Assembly (NCBI GenBank): GCA_012960035.1
Contig: DUBZ01000026.1
Location: 1-36,854 of the forward strand
Reading direction: 5' to 3'
DNA from: Myxococcales bacterium
GTDB lineage: Bacteria > Myxococcota_A > UBA9160 > UBA4427
DNA length: 36,854 nt
The notes under the pieces: generated by a model
Databases searched by the model: none
Told to the model about the DNA's origin: nothing
The model's input: only the letters and a program-made list of their open reading frames with translations
Shown here: piece by piece, positions 15,264-23,882 of the stretch
Layout of the letters: every line of letters begins with the position of its first letter
Position numbering within the stretch: the first letter of the stretch is position 1
Made by a program: the position numbers and the translations under genes

Positions 15264-16601
15264 GTGAACATCCGCAAATCTCGCTCCCCCGAAGTCCGTT
15301 TGATTCCGACACGTCTTGTGCGTTCCGCAAGCGTCCTTGGGTTGATCGCCGCGTCATTCGTCGCGTGGATGTTCGTCGGCGTTCCGGTATGGGCGGAATC
15401 CTTTGTCTGGGTCGACGATGCGGGCATGACGCACTTGACCGACGACCCGAATCGCGTGCCCACAGAACAGTTGAACCCGAAGCGTGACGGAGTCGATGCA
15501 CTTCGGGGGCTGTGGCGCGACAACTTCCTCGGTGTGACAACGTCGACACCCCCCGGTGCCTCGGGGAGCGACGTCGACCGCGCGATGCGCCTTCTGCGAG
15601 GCGCGGTCTCCGACATGCGTCGCGGAGAAATGGCGCGCGCCGTCGCAACGCTGCGCAGCGTGAAGCGCATGTCGCCGAAGCTAGCTGAAACATACTGGTA
15701 CCTCGCGCTGCTCGATCGTCAGCGCGGGCGTTACGACGGTGCCCACAAGAACGTGCGCCGTTTTATCGAGTTGGCGGGAGACAAACTTTCGAACTGGCGT
15801 GAAAAGGCGCTGCGCTTTGATGCCGAACTTGGCGACGAACGCAGGCTCGTCGATTCGAGGATCGATCGAGGCCCGCTCAAATTCAATCGCGTGAAAACGC
15901 CACATTTTCGTCTGGAATTCGACTCGGAACTCAGCGGTTTCGATCGCGACTACGCGTCGACCGTGCTGCGGTTTCTCGAAGAAGCACGCGACGATGTCTC
16001 AACCCAAGTTGGCGTGACTCCCCTCGAACCGCTGGGGGTCGTGCTCTACGGAAAGGCCGCCTATCTCGAAGCACACCGGCACCGCTTTTCGTTTCAAACG
16101 GTCGGCTTCTTTGATGGACGCATCCACGTAACGTCGCCCGCGCATCCGACCGAGTCGATGCGCTCCTTGCTCTACCACGAATACACCCACGCCGTCTTCC
16201 GGGAACAGACGGGCGGCGACCGACCCTACTGGCTCAACGAAGGCTTGGCCGAGCGCATGGAAAGGCGCTCGCGAAACCTCGAAGCATCAACCCGAAGCGA
16301 ACGCATCTCGCTCCGAAACCGAATCGAAACCGACACCTGGATCCCGCTGCGCCGCATCGCCCCCAGCTTCTCGGGACTCTCCGACGAAGATGCCCGCGCA
16401 GCCTATCTAGAAAGCGTCGTCGCCACCGCCTACATCGAAGCCCACACAACCCAACAACAACGCGCAAACATGCTCAAACGCATCGGAGAAGGCTTTTCCG
16501 CCGACCAGGCTCTCCATGAAGCCACCGGCCTAGACACCGATGGCCTAGACGCCGCCGTCCAACAAACCATCCTCGAAGAATTTCCCGCAATGGGAACCTA
16601 G
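15264..16601 (+). CDS. Exported DUF4124-TPR-gluzincin (peptidase MA-like) protein
   Basis: This 445-residue protein starts at a GTG at 15264. A long N-region precedes a signal peptide or anchor at about residues 22-48 (VLGLIAASFVAWMFVGVPVWA). Next is a DUF4124-like segment, SFVWVDDAGMTHLTDDPNRVP (about 50-70). A TPR-like helical region (about 110-180) follows. The C-terminal metalloprotease-like domain has the zinc motif HEYTH (about 309-313) and the gluzincin Glu helix LNEGLAERME (about 326-335). This HExxH...NEGLAE layout is that of peptidase_MA_2 proteins. It lies 21 bases after moaB and may share its transcript, though no functional link is evident. Likely periplasmic or secreted. Confidence 0.82.
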   Translation: MNIRKSRSPEVRLIPTRLVRSASVLGLIAASFVAWMFVGVPVWAESFVWVDDAGMTHLTDDPNRVPTEQLNPKRDGVDALRGLWRDNFLGVTTSTPPGASGSDVDRAMRLLRGAVSDMRRGEMARAVATLRSVKRMSPKLAETYWYLALLDRQRGRYDGAHKNVRRFIELAGDKLSNWREKALRFDAELGDERRLVDSRIDRGPLKFNRVKTPHFRLEFDSELSGFDRDYASTVLRFLEEARDDVSTQVGVTPLEPLGVVLYGKAAYLEAHRHRFSFQTVGFFDGRIHVTSPAHPTESMRSLLYHEYTHAVFREQTGGDRPYWLNEGLAERMERRSRNLEASTRSERISLRNRIETDTWIPLRRIAPSFSGLSDEDARAAYLESVVATAYIEAHTTQQQRANMLKRIGEGFSADQALHEATGLDTDGLDAAVQQTILEEFPAMGT

Positions 16602-16697
16602 TCGCGCCTCGCCCGAACAATGAGACGCGTCATCCCACTCCACGCCCAAGCCGACCATGACCTTCGATTCAACCTCGATCGACCCCAGGGCATCGCC

Positions 16698-17406
16698 TCA
16701 TCCATCACTCGACACCCCTCGATGAGGAAGTTCGGTCATCGAAGAAGACATCGTCGCCTCCACATCAACCGTCTGAGGCTCAAACCGAAACTGACCTCTT
16801 CTCACATTGACGATGGAAAGCGCAGCGTCATACCCCGGCTGCTTGCTCGACTCGACGTGCACGGGGACGCCGTTTTTGAACTGAATTCACGTCGTGTCGC
16901 GATTCGCTTCGAGTTCGATGATGCCGCTCTTCGCCCCCATCGCGAGGACCTGCAGCACGGCACGCGGCGGGATCTGTGCCAGGTCCCCCGCAAAGGTTTC
17001 GGTCTTCGTGTTCGGAAGCGCGATCACAGTCTGCGCGGACACAGACTCAACCGGGTAAGCAAGCTCCTCTGAAGTGAGTTCGCAGAAGGTCACGGTTCGC
17101 GATGCCATTTCGATCTTGTCGCCCGGCGAAAGCACGCTGGCCTCTTTGCCGTTCGACTAGCAGCCGTTCGTACTGCCGAGATCCCGGAGCATGTACTGAC
17201 CCTCTTCGAAACACAGCTAGGAGTTCTGGCGAGAGACGTCGCTGTGCAAGATTGCGAGTTCGTACTGCGCCTGTCGACGGATCACGATCGGGATGGTCTC
17301 GGTTACGGGAACCGAAGAGAGAGGCGGCGAAAAGAGCATGATTCGGCGTTGATTCTGAATGCTGAACTCGTCGGCAAATTCAGCGCACGGTTTGACCGTC
17401 GCTCAC
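16698..17406 (-). pseudogene. FHA plus DUF4388 domain gene with several stops
   Basis: A GTG at 17406 overlaps the DUF192 stop (GTGA) but its frame closes after nine codons. A 1-base shift near 17383 leads into a frame reading IPIVIRRQAQYELAILHSD and VSRQNS. TAG (17219-17217) follows, then LCFEEGQYMLRDLGSTNG with Cys, TAG (17159-17157), then SNGKEASVLSPGDKIEM. This is an FHA domain (VSR.h, DLGSTNG, NG, L..GD.I). The same frame continues into a DUF4388 (PATAN) domain: AQIPPRAVLQVLAMGAKSG and IIELEA. TGA (16889-16887) comes next, then IQFKNGVPVHVE, AALSIVNVRRGQFRFEP and a final stop at 16698. The domains are unmistakable across three internal stops, so this is a decayed signalling gene, formerly third in an operon with rpoH-like and DUF192. 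Confidence 0.8.
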
Positions 17407-17861
17407 TGTGCAGACTTGCCGCGATCCAGTGTCACCGTATCGCCTACACGCCAACTGTGAGCGAGGGCATAGCCAGACGGAACTTCAAGCACGGTGTCGG
17501 TGAGCGCCGACGGCTGATAGGTCGGTCCCGGGCCATCTGGCGAATATTTCACACGATGGGAAATGTCGACAATGCGTCCGTCTCGGATCCACACGATGTC
17601 GATGTCGAACCGCATGTCTTTCATCCAAAAGGCTGGGAATACCGGTTTGGGATACTCAAACAGCATCCCGTGCCCCCATGCAAGGCTGTCACGCCCGCCG
17701 AGGCCTCGGGACTGTTCGTGGGGGGTGTGCGTGATTTCGAGTGTCACGCGCTGATGACGGATCGTGACGTACGGGCCTTCGGTCTGCGCGTTGTTCGCTT
17801 CGCACGCCATCGCGAAAATCATGATTGCAATAACAGCAAACTCATGAACGGCGGGCATCAC
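17403..17861 (-). CDS. DUF192 family exported protein (probable lipoprotein)
   Basis: This 152-residue protein has an N-terminal hydrophobic stretch, FAVIAIMIFAMAC, ending in a lipobox-like AMAC at about residue 20, so it may be a lipoprotein. The DUF192 domain follows: VTLEITHTPHEQSRGLGGRD, then GMLFEYPKPVFPAFWMKDMR (about 64-83), FDIDIVWI, and near the end VLEVPSGYA and VGDTV. The W-M-x-N/D-x-x-x-x-x-D core (FWMKDMRFDID) is the family hallmark. Function is unknown, although members are usually small exported proteins. GTG at 17861 overlaps the sigma factor stop (GTGA); an ATG at 17858 is the alternative. Confidence 0.88.
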   Translation of the reverse strand: MMPAVHEFAVIAIMIFAMACEANNAQTEGPYVTIRHQRVTLEITHTPHEQSRGLGGRDSLAWGHGMLFEYPKPVFPAFWMKDMRFDIDIVWIRDGRIVDISHRVKYSPDGPGPTYQPSALTDTVLEVPSGYALAHSWRVGDTVTLDRGKSAQ

Positions 17862-19012
17862 GATTCCGAGTTCGGCGTGTAGAGCTCGAAGTCGACGAGT
17901 TCTTCTTTCATGTACTCGCGAAGCGAGTTCACAATGCGCGCTTCGAGTTGCCGTACGCGTTCGCGGGACACGTCGAATTCGACGCCCATTTCTGCAAGGG
18001 TACGCGGCTCGTCGGCCAAGATGCGCTCGCTCAAGATCTGGAGGTCTCGATCGTTCAGGCTCTTGCTGAATTCGTCGATCGCTTTGCGAAAGAGGGTATG
18101 GATCTCACGGTGGCCGACTTCGGCCTCGGCGCTAATGCCTGGGCCCGACATCGAATCGCCGAAGGTCTCCCGGTCCGAATCGTCGAAGCGCGGCGCATCG
18201 AGAGAAATGTCGGGGCGCGCGAGCTGTTGCTCCATCGCGACGACGTCTTCTTCTTGGACATCCAGCCGTTCGGCTAGAAGCTTCGTCGTGACTTCGAAAC
18301 CCTCGAGTTCAAGAGCACGCTTTTCCTTGTTCAAGCGAAAGAAGAGTTTGCGCCCGGCGCGAGTCGTACCGAGTCGAACACTGCGCAAGTTGTCGACGAT
18401 GTACTTCAGAATGTAGGCGCGGATCCAGTAGACCGCGTACGACGAAAGCTTGACGCCCTGATAGGGGTCGTAGCGTTGAACGGCCTCGACCAGGCCCACG
18501 TTGCCTTCCTGAATCAGGTCCAGGGTATTGCTCCAGGCGCGGCGATATTCCATCGCGATTTTGACGACGAGGCGCAGGTTCGAGAGCACCATCTTGCGCG
18601 CCGCCTCGACATCGCCGTCCTCTACCCAACGGACCGCGAGTTCGTGTTCTTCTTCTCGCGAAATCGGTGCGTGGTTGGCGAGCTGTGACATGTAGGCACT
18701 GAGCGCAGAGACGGGCTCAAGCGATGAACTCGAAGAGGTGGAAGCCTTCTTTTTGGCCACTGCTTTTGGGCTGGGTGTCAGAACTTCGGGAGTGGCGAGC
18801 AGCGAAGCGTTCGCATCGGGGGCGTCGAGCGCTTCGACGTCGTCCGCGGCGTCTACATCGATGACGTCAGTGACATCGATGGCACCGTCTGACGTATCGA
18901 AGTTTTCGGCATTAATCACAGCCGCGTCGTCACCCGCTAACGCTGCGCGTGCTGCGCTGTCATCAACGGGGTCGAGGATTTCGATGTCGGGGGTGTTTTG
19001 TTTGCCGCTCAC
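17858..19012 (-). CDS. RpoH-like (sigma-32 family) RNA polymerase sigma factor
   Basis: This protein is about 384 residues from the GTG at 19012. Residues 1 to about 90 are an acidic, low-complexity leader (DD, AADD, DAPDAN repeats) followed by a KKK/Ser-rich linker. Region 1.2 is SALSAYMSQLANHAPISREEE. Region 2 is NLRLVVKIAMEYRRAWSNTLDLIQEGNVGLVEAVQRYDP, then KLSSYAVYWIRAYILKYI. The RpoH-box-like region is VRLGTTRAGRKLFFRLNKEK. Region 4 has LSERILADEPRTLAEMGVEFDVSRERVRQLEA, a sigma-70 helix-turn-helix. An upstream start at 19060 would lie inside the hairpin at 19038-19067, so I prefer the GTG. The acidic leader is unusual for RpoH, whose members are about 285-300 residues. Group 3 heat-shock-type assignment is likely; its true regulon is unknown. 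Confidence 0.85.
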   Translation of the reverse strand: MSGKQNTPDIEILDPVDDSAARAALAGDDAAVINAENFDTSDGAIDVTDVIDVDAADDVEALDAPDANASLLATPEVLTPSPKAVAKKKASTSSSSSLEPVSALSAYMSQLANHAPISREEEHELAVRWVEDGDVEAARKMVLSNLRLVVKIAMEYRRAWSNTLDLIQEGNVGLVEAVQRYDPYQGVKLSSYAVYWIRAYILKYIVDNLRSVRLGTTRAGRKLFFRLNKEKRALELEGFEVTTKLLAERLDVQEEDVVAMEQQLARPDISLDAPRFDDSDRETFGDSMSGPGISAEAEVGHREIHTLFRKAIDEFSKSLNDRDLQILSERILADEPRTLAEMGVEFDVSRERVRQLEARIVNSLREYMKEELVDFELYTPNSES

Positions 19013-19037
19013 GATGCAACCATAGCAGAGCACAAAT

Positions 19038-19067
19038 AACGGGATTGGCCGTGTGGCCAATCCCGTT
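19038..19067 (-). terminator. Hairpin between cytochrome c and sigma factor genes
   Basis: A perfect 13-base stem (AACGGGATTGGCC, loop GTGT, GGCCAATCCCGTT) is followed on the minus strand by ATTTG, 70 bases downstream of the cytochrome gene stop. It probably terminates the cytochrome c transcript ahead of the sigma factor gene. Confidence 0.65.
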
Positions 19068-19136
19068 TCTGAAACACTTGATGGGGTGTCACCTACCGCA
19101 TGCGCGGAGGATCAGGCTCCAGACTGCTCGCTCGAA

Positions 19137-19514
19137 TTACTGCTTGAGCGCGCGGATGTACGCAATCACGTTGGCGACGTCTGCGTCGCTGAATGCCGGC
19201 CACGGCGCCATGAGGGGCGAGCCACCAAAGGCCATCGCGCCCTGGGTGATCACGCCCTTGAGATCGGCGTCGGTACCGGTTGCACCGTCTGTGTCCGTGT
19301 CGAACTTGAACTCGCCAATCGAAAGGTCGCGCGGCTTCGGGTTGAGCGCCGCGGCGAGAACGCCGTCACCCTTGCCCGTCATGCCGTGGCAAGTCATGCA
19401 GTTGGTGGCGAAAATAACCTTGCCCGCGTCGGCATCGCCCGCGCTGGCGGCGGCCGGAATGACGACTGCTGAAATTGCAGTCAGGATGAGAGTTCGTGTG
19501 GTGTTGATGCGCAT
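19137..19514 (-). CDS. Small class I cytochrome c
   Basis: This 125-residue protein has a signal peptide (residues 1-24, RTLILTAISAVVIPAAASA). One heme-binding CxxCH lies in FATNCMTCHGMTGKGDG (about residues 39-55). Later come GAMAFGGSPLMAPWPAFSDADV, which holds the axial Met region, and VANVIAYIRAL, the usual C-terminal helix. This is the pattern of periplasmic electron-transfer cytochromes c (cytochrome_CBB3-like fold). The ATG at 19514 has AAGGAG 11 bases upstream; a longer reading to 19643 is not needed. It is followed by a hairpin terminator. The redox partner is not identifiable from the neighbours. Confidence 0.9.
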   Translation of the reverse strand: MRINTTRTLILTAISAVVIPAAASAGDADAGKVIFATNCMTCHGMTGKGDGVLAAALNPKPRDLSIGEFKFDTDTDGATGTDADLKGVITQGAMAFGGSPLMAPWPAFSDADVANVIAYIRALKQ

Positions 19515-19950
19515 GTTGATTTCGCTCCTTGGGAATGCGAGAGGCCTCTGATGTCGGCCGGTTGCGACTCGAGAGTGAGTCGTGATCTTGACTTGGGAGC
19601 CACATCGATTTTGAGAGTCAGACGACCAAAGGTCCGGTGTCATTCAATTAAATTCGAAAATGATTTCCCTGGAAGGTGTTTGTTTGGAGGGCTGTGTTGT
19701 GCCCGCACATCCAACCTGCACAGTTCACGGGTTGCGGGCCGATTCCCAGAATGACTTGCAAGCCTAGGAGTTTTGTCACTCTTTGGGTTGGGCAGGCTGG
19801 AGAGTAGGGGCGCCCTGATCGAGCGTCAAACGATGCCCTTGCAACAAATTGTTGACAAGAGAACAACGGAGACACGGTTGGTTGCGGCGACGCGTTTGAA
19901 CGTCGCTCAGCTCTTCTCCCGCTTTTCCCTAATTCTTCTTTCGTTCTTCG
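19515..19950. other. Intergenic region upstream of cytochrome c gene
   Basis: About 436 bases lie between two minus-strand genes. The part at 19640-19680 is AT-rich (AATTAAATTCGAAAATGATTT), unlike its surroundings, and is the likely cytochrome promoter region. No reading frame, repeat or RNA gene stands out. Confidence 0.4.
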
Positions 19951-21507
19951 TTAGCGCTTCTTCAGCGGCTTCCATTCTGAAAGCAACTCGACCAACAAAC
20001 GCACGCCGACGCCTGTGGCACCACGCCCTTGATAGGCCCCGATTCTTGACGTCCAACCCGTCCCGGCGATGTCCATGTGGACCCACGGCGTTTTGCCGAC
20101 AAATGCTTCGAGAAACGCCGCGGCCGTCGACATTCCGGCCTCGCGTCCGGCTGCATTAACGAGATCGGACACATGCCCCCGAACCGCTTTGCGATGCGCG
20201 TCGAACAACGGAAGCGGCCAAGCGCATTCGTCGCTTCGCTGGCCGGCCTCTTGGACTCGGTCGATGAGGTCCTGGTTCGAACCTAGGAGCCCCGTGGCCC
20301 AGTCGCCGAGAGCGATCATGCATGCGCCGGTAAGCGTGGCAAAGTCGAGCATCGCAACAGGCTCATACGTTTCGTTCGCATACGCGAGTGCATCGGCCAA
20401 GACGAGTCGGCCTTCGGCGTCGGTATTGAGGATCTCCACCGTCTTGCCCGAGTACATCTTCAAAATGTCGCCCGGACGGTATGCGGTTGCCGAAGGCATG
20501 TTCTCTGCTGCGGCGACAATGCCGACGACGCGGTGCGGGATGTTGAGCATTTTGATAGCGCGCATCGCGCCGATCACCGTCGCCGCGCCACTCATGTCGT
20601 GCTTCATCTCGCCCATGGCGGGGGAGGGCTTGATCGAGATGCCTCCCGAATCAAAGGTGATGCCCTTGCCGATCAAGCAGATCACCGGCTGCTTTGCCTT
20701 TTTGCCGCCAGCTTTGGTCCGGGCCTTCGAACCGGGGTTGTGATCCATCACGATCAGGCGAGGTGGGTTGCAGCTGCCCTGGCCGACCCCCAAAATACCG
20801 CCCATCTTGCGCCGCTTGAGCTCGGGGACTTCCATGACCTTGGTCCGCAGGCCGACCTGGCGAGACATCTTGGCGGCCGCGTTTGCGAGCAATACCGGGG
20901 TCATCGCGTTGCCGGGGCGGTTGGATAGATCCCGGGCGAGGTTCTGAGAATCTGCGAGAGTGATGCCGCGCTTTACGCGGCCTCGTGCGGCGCTTGCGTC
21001 TTTCATTCGGCTGTAGACGATCGTGAGCGCCGCGTTCGGGACCGGCTTCTTTTTCTTGCCGTTGTCCGTCAAAAATTCGTCAAAACGGTAGAGCCCGAGG
21101 ACCGCGCCTTCGGACATAAACTGGCATGCGTCAGGTGCCGAAATGCCTTTCGCTGCCGGAGCGACGATGCCAACGCTCTTGGCGTGCTTGGCGCGGCCTA
21201 ACTTCATGGCTCGTGCGGTTAGTGCGCGCAGGCCCTCCGCATCGAGTTTGTCCGGGGCCCCCATGCCGAGGAGGAGAAATCGCTTCGCGTTTCCCGGGAT
21301 CGCTGGATAGATCGTCTGCATTTCACCGGCGACGCCCTTGAAGTCGCCTTGCTTCACGACCAGCGAAAGGGCTCCACCGGCAGCTTTGTCTAGGGCGCTG
21401 AGCGAGCTTGGGAGCTGCTTCTTTTTCTTGTCGATGGCGAAGAGAGGCACCGCGAGCACGTCGACCTTGGCTTCCCCGGGTCTTCCAATTTTGATTTTGA
21501 TCTGCAT
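19951..21507 (-). CDS. pepA: Leucyl aminopeptidase (M17)
   Basis: This 518-residue protein has the two-domain M17 architecture. The N-terminal macro-like domain covers about residues 1-180. The catalytic domain carries VICLIGKGITFDSGGISIKP (about 270-289) with the zinc-binding Lys and Asp, then KHDMSGAATVIGAM. The signature NTDAEGRLVLADAL (about 352-365) follows, then DFATLTGA. These supply the two-metal-site residues of PepA. M17 enzymes remove N-terminal residues from peptides; PepA of E. coli also binds DNA at cer/xer sites and carAB, which cannot be judged here. The start ATG follows GAGGAAAA. It is divergent from the tol cluster. Family length is normal. Confidence 0.95.
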   Translation of the reverse strand: MQIKIKIGRPGEAKVDVLAVPLFAIDKKKKQLPSSLSALDKAAGGALSLVVKQGDFKGVAGEMQTIYPAIPGNAKRFLLLGMGAPDKLDAEGLRALTARAMKLGRAKHAKSVGIVAPAAKGISAPDACQFMSEGAVLGLYRFDEFLTDNGKKKKPVPNAALTIVYSRMKDASAARGRVKRGITLADSQNLARDLSNRPGNAMTPVLLANAAAKMSRQVGLRTKVMEVPELKRRKMGGILGVGQGSCNPPRLIVMDHNPGSKARTKAGGKKAKQPVICLIGKGITFDSGGISIKPSPAMGEMKHDMSGAATVIGAMRAIKMLNIPHRVVGIVAAAENMPSATAYRPGDILKMYSGKTVEILNTDAEGRLVLADALAYANETYEPVAMLDFATLTGACMIALGDWATGLLGSNQDLIDRVQEAGQRSDECAWPLPLFDAHRKAVRGHVSDLVNAAGREAGMSTAAAFLEAFVGKTPWVHMDIAGTGWTSRIGAYQGRGATGVGVRLLVELLSEWKPLKKR

Positions 21508-21627
21508 GATTTTTCCTCGTGACGGTTCAGAGTTGGCGGCGTGTTGGGCTGTATCGGCAGATTGCTTGAATCGTCCCTGGCCCTTCTATAGACTTCGCAT
21601 GACCGTCCAGATTGCGTAGATTTGAAC

Positions 21628-21783
21628 GTGTTGCAGCAAACCGGGCACCAAAAGATGCTCTACGGCTTCTATGGTTCTACGGTGGTTCTGTTTATTTGGG
21701 TGTTCGTACAGCGCGTACGCAATGCCCTGGCTCTAGCTGGCTCGCCCAATCGCGTGCCCAACGAAGCCAAACTGGTGCTGTGA
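21628..21783 (+). CDS. Possible 51-residue single-pass membrane protein upstream of tolQ
   Basis: A short frame from a GTG at 21628 (or the ATG at 21655, giving 42 residues) to TGA at 21781-21783 encodes a membrane segment. It reads MLYGFYGSTVVLFIWVFVQR, then a charged, polar tail ending NEAKLVL. It ends 34 bases before the tolQ start, on the same strand, and its codon use resembles its neighbours. I know of no family match, and the ribosome binding site is weak. It may be a small Tol-associated membrane protein or a chance frame. Confidence 0.35.
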   Translation: MLQQTGHQKMLYGFYGSTVVLFIWVFVQRVRNALALAGSPNRVPNEAKLVL

Positions 21784-21817
21784 AAAGTGCTCTAACAAGT
21801 CTCGGGGGGGACTTCAC

Positions 21818-22549
21818 GTGAGCTTCGACGTATTCGGCTTGATCCTACAAGCCGGCCTGATCGTTAAGCTCGTCTTGATCATCTTGTTCGCGTTCTCGTT
21901 GGTTTCATGGGCGATCATCTTGTCCAAATGGAAAGAGGTCCGGGGGGCCACCGAGGATAGCGAGGCTTTCCTGGAGATCTATCACGAGCAACCGTTCAAC
22001 CAGGCATATGACGCAGCCGGGGACCTCGATCGGGGTCCGGTGGCAACGGTGTTCGTAGCGATCTGCGATGAAATGGGGCGAGTCGCGCGAGACAAGGGTC
22101 GTTCTTCGATCCACGATTTGGGTCCCGCAGAAACCGCCAAGGTTCAAAGGCTGCTTCGTTGGTATGCGGTCCGCGAAGGGCAGCGCCTCGAACGTGGTCT
22201 TTCGTTTCTTGCGACGACGGGCAGTTCGACCGTGTATATCGGCCTGTTCGGCACCGTAATTGGGATCATTCAGGCCTTTCAAGGCATCGCGCAATCAGGC
22301 AATGCAAGTCTTGCCGTCGTGGCTCCCGGGATCGCCGAGGCGCTCATCGCGACGGCCGTTGGTCTGTTCGCCGCAATTCCGGCAACGATCTTCTATAACC
22401 ACTTTTCTGCGGGAATCGACAAGCTCGTTCACGCGATGGAACAGTTCGTCGGTGAGTTTGGCGACGATATTGGCACCTTTACTGGGGCGTCAATTACTGC
22501 AGCGTCCAGCGATTTGGTCGAGGATGGCGATGGAGCAGGGCGGTCGTGA
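21818..22549 (+). CDS. tolQ: TolQ, proton channel subunit of the Tol system
   Basis: This 243-residue protein has three membrane segments: about residues 13-35 (LIVKLVLIILFAFSLVSWAII), 135-160 and 170-195. The conserved TolQ/ExbB/MotA region is ERGLSFLATTGSSTVYIGLFGTVIGIIQAFQGIA, then VAPGIAEALIATAVGLFAAIPA (about 185-206). These helices carry the Thr and Glu/Ala-lined proton path. TolQ and TolR use the proton motive force to energise TolA during outer membrane constriction and lipid homeostasis. The GTG start is preceded by a G-rich stretch (CGGGGGGG). The stop overlaps tolR (GTGA). It is the first recognisable gene of the tolQRAB-cpoB cluster. Confidence 0.95.
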   Translation: MSFDVFGLILQAGLIVKLVLIILFAFSLVSWAIILSKWKEVRGATEDSEAFLEIYHEQPFNQAYDAAGDLDRGPVATVFVAICDEMGRVARDKGRSSIHDLGPAETAKVQRLLRWYAVREGQRLERGLSFLATTGSSTVYIGLFGTVIGIIQAFQGIAQSGNASLAVVAPGIAEALIATAVGLFAAIPATIFYNHFSAGIDKLVHAMEQFVGEFGDDIGTFTGASITAASSDLVEDGDGAGRS

Positions 22550-22968
22550 TCGCGGGGGAGGCGATCAGCCTGCGCCCTCGCGCGCGCCGGGCGAACGCGG
22601 ACATCAACATCACACCGTTTGTCGACGTGATGTTGGTCTTGCTGATCATCTTCATGGTGGCAGCACCCCTGATGCAACAGGGCATCGACGTCGACCTGCC
22701 CGAGACCAGCACCCAGGCGCTTCGGGTGCAAGACAATCCCTTGATCCTGTCCGTCAAAAAAGACGGAACGTACTTTCTCGGCAAAAGTGAGATCCAGATC
22801 GAAAACCTGGTGTCCAAGCTCGAGGCCATCTTTGAAGCGCGAGCCTCGAAGGAAATTTATTTGCGCGCAGACAAAGCCGCGCCTTATGGGACCGTCGTCA
22901 AAGCCATGGCGGCAGCACGTGAAGCGGGTTCCGACCAGTTGGGAATCGTGACGGAACCAGAGATGTAG
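22546..22968 (+). CDS. tolR: TolR
   Basis: This 140-residue protein has the TolR/ExbD layout. A short cytoplasmic basic N-terminus (RPRARRANADINITPFVDV) comes first. One membrane helix (about residues 25-45, VMLVLLIIFMVAAPLM) has the essential Asp just ahead, in the FVDVML motif. The periplasmic domain is VDLPET, then LILSVKKDGTYFLG, YLRADKAAPYGTVVKAM and LGIVTEP. Start GTG at 22546 overlaps the tolQ stop. TolR pairs with TolQ to couple proton flow to TolA. A 131-base gap, which contains a small GGGCGA/TCGCCC hairpin, separates it from tolA. Confidence 0.95.
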   Translation: MIAGEAISLRPRARRANADINITPFVDVMLVLLIIFMVAAPLMQQGIDVDLPETSTQALRVQDNPLILSVKKDGTYFLGKSEIQIENLVSKLEAIFEARASKEIYLRADKAAPYGTVVKAMAAAREAGSDQLGIVTEPEM

Positions 22969-23099
22969 CCAGGGCGAAGTCGCCCGGGTCGTATTCGACG
23001 ATATTCGGTTAATCGACCAACAAGATAACGACAACAAAAAGTGTGCACGAGAATCACGTCATCCCCCCGACGTGAGCTCGGCGGGGAGCAATCGCGGGG

Positions 23100-23879
23100 G
23101 TGTCGGTTTCGACGACAAAAGAGCAGCGTGCAGGAGTTTGGCTCGAAGCGCAGGACGCGGCACATCAGCGCGGACTCGTGCGGGGCATTGTGCTGTCATT
23201 CGCGCTGCACATCCTCGTGGGGTTTGCGATCGCGTACGCACCCGAGCCCGATCCAATATACCTGCCGGAAGTAATCTCTGTGCGCATGGTTGCGATGCCT
23301 GTTGCGTCCACACCCACGAAGAGCGCGCCCAAGGTGGCACCCGCGAAGCCCGCAGCTCCCGAGCCTGTGCCGGCGAAGCCCTTGCCCGCGCCGGTACCCA
23401 AACAAGTCGTCTTGCCGAAGCAAGCCGTGGTCGTGAAGAAGAAGGCAAAACCGAAGCCCGAGCCGCTTGACTATGACGATGCCCTTGATGCCTTACGCGA
23501 AGAACTCGGCGACGAAGAGCCGCTTCTCAGGGCGCCACCCGTTGAAACCGCCGAAGGGGTCGAAGACCGGGCGCCAACGGAAGCGGAGGGCGCGTTGGGG
23601 CAGATCGATCCAGACGAAGCTGCATGGAAGCTCGCCGTCGATCGACATATGTCCAACGTCTATGTCGTACCACAAGACTTCAAGGGACAAGGGCTGCGCA
23701 CGGTACTACGCGTCACGCTGAGCGCGGCCGGCGATGTGTTGGGCACTCCTGAAGTTCTTCGCTCCTCCGGGAACCCCTACTTCGACGACACAGTGAAGCG
23801 CGCACTCGTACGCGCGACCCCCCTCCCGGCTCCTCCCGAGCCCGGAGATTTCCGCCTGAACTTCAACGCGGACGAATGA
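23100..23879 (+). CDS. tolA: TolA/TonB-like energy transducer
   Basis: This 259-residue protein has a single N-terminal membrane helix (about residues 27-44, VLSFALHILVGFAIAYA). A Pro/Ala/Lys-rich linker follows (about 70-125, KPAAPEPVPAKPLPAPVPKQ). The C-terminal TonB/TolA fold (about 175-259) has MSNVYVVPQDFKGQGLRTVL, LRVTLSAAGDVLGTPEVLRS, then NPYFDDTVKRALVRATPLPAPP. The linker is shorter and richer in proline than in E. coli TolA, so it is TonB-like in style, but its place between tolR and tolB argues for TolA. It spans the periplasm to contact TolB and outer-membrane proteins. Start is a GTG at 23100. Confidence 0.88.
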   Translation: MSVSTTKEQRAGVWLEAQDAAHQRGLVRGIVLSFALHILVGFAIAYAPEPDPIYLPEVISVRMVAMPVASTPTKSAPKVAPAKPAAPEPVPAKPLPAPVPKQVVLPKQAVVVKKKAKPKPEPLDYDDALDALREELGDEEPLLRAPPVETAEGVEDRAPTEAEGALGQIDPDEAAWKLAVDRHMSNVYVVPQDFKGQGLRTVLRVTLSAAGDVLGTPEVLRSSGNPYFDDTVKRALVRATPLPAPPEPGDFRLNFNADE

Positions 23880-23882
23880 AAG

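Noticed and set aside
22969..23099. The GGGCGA/TCGCCC hairpin after tolR as a terminator.
   Set aside because: The stem is only 6 bases with a 2-base loop and no T-run, and tolA, which follows, belongs to the same system.
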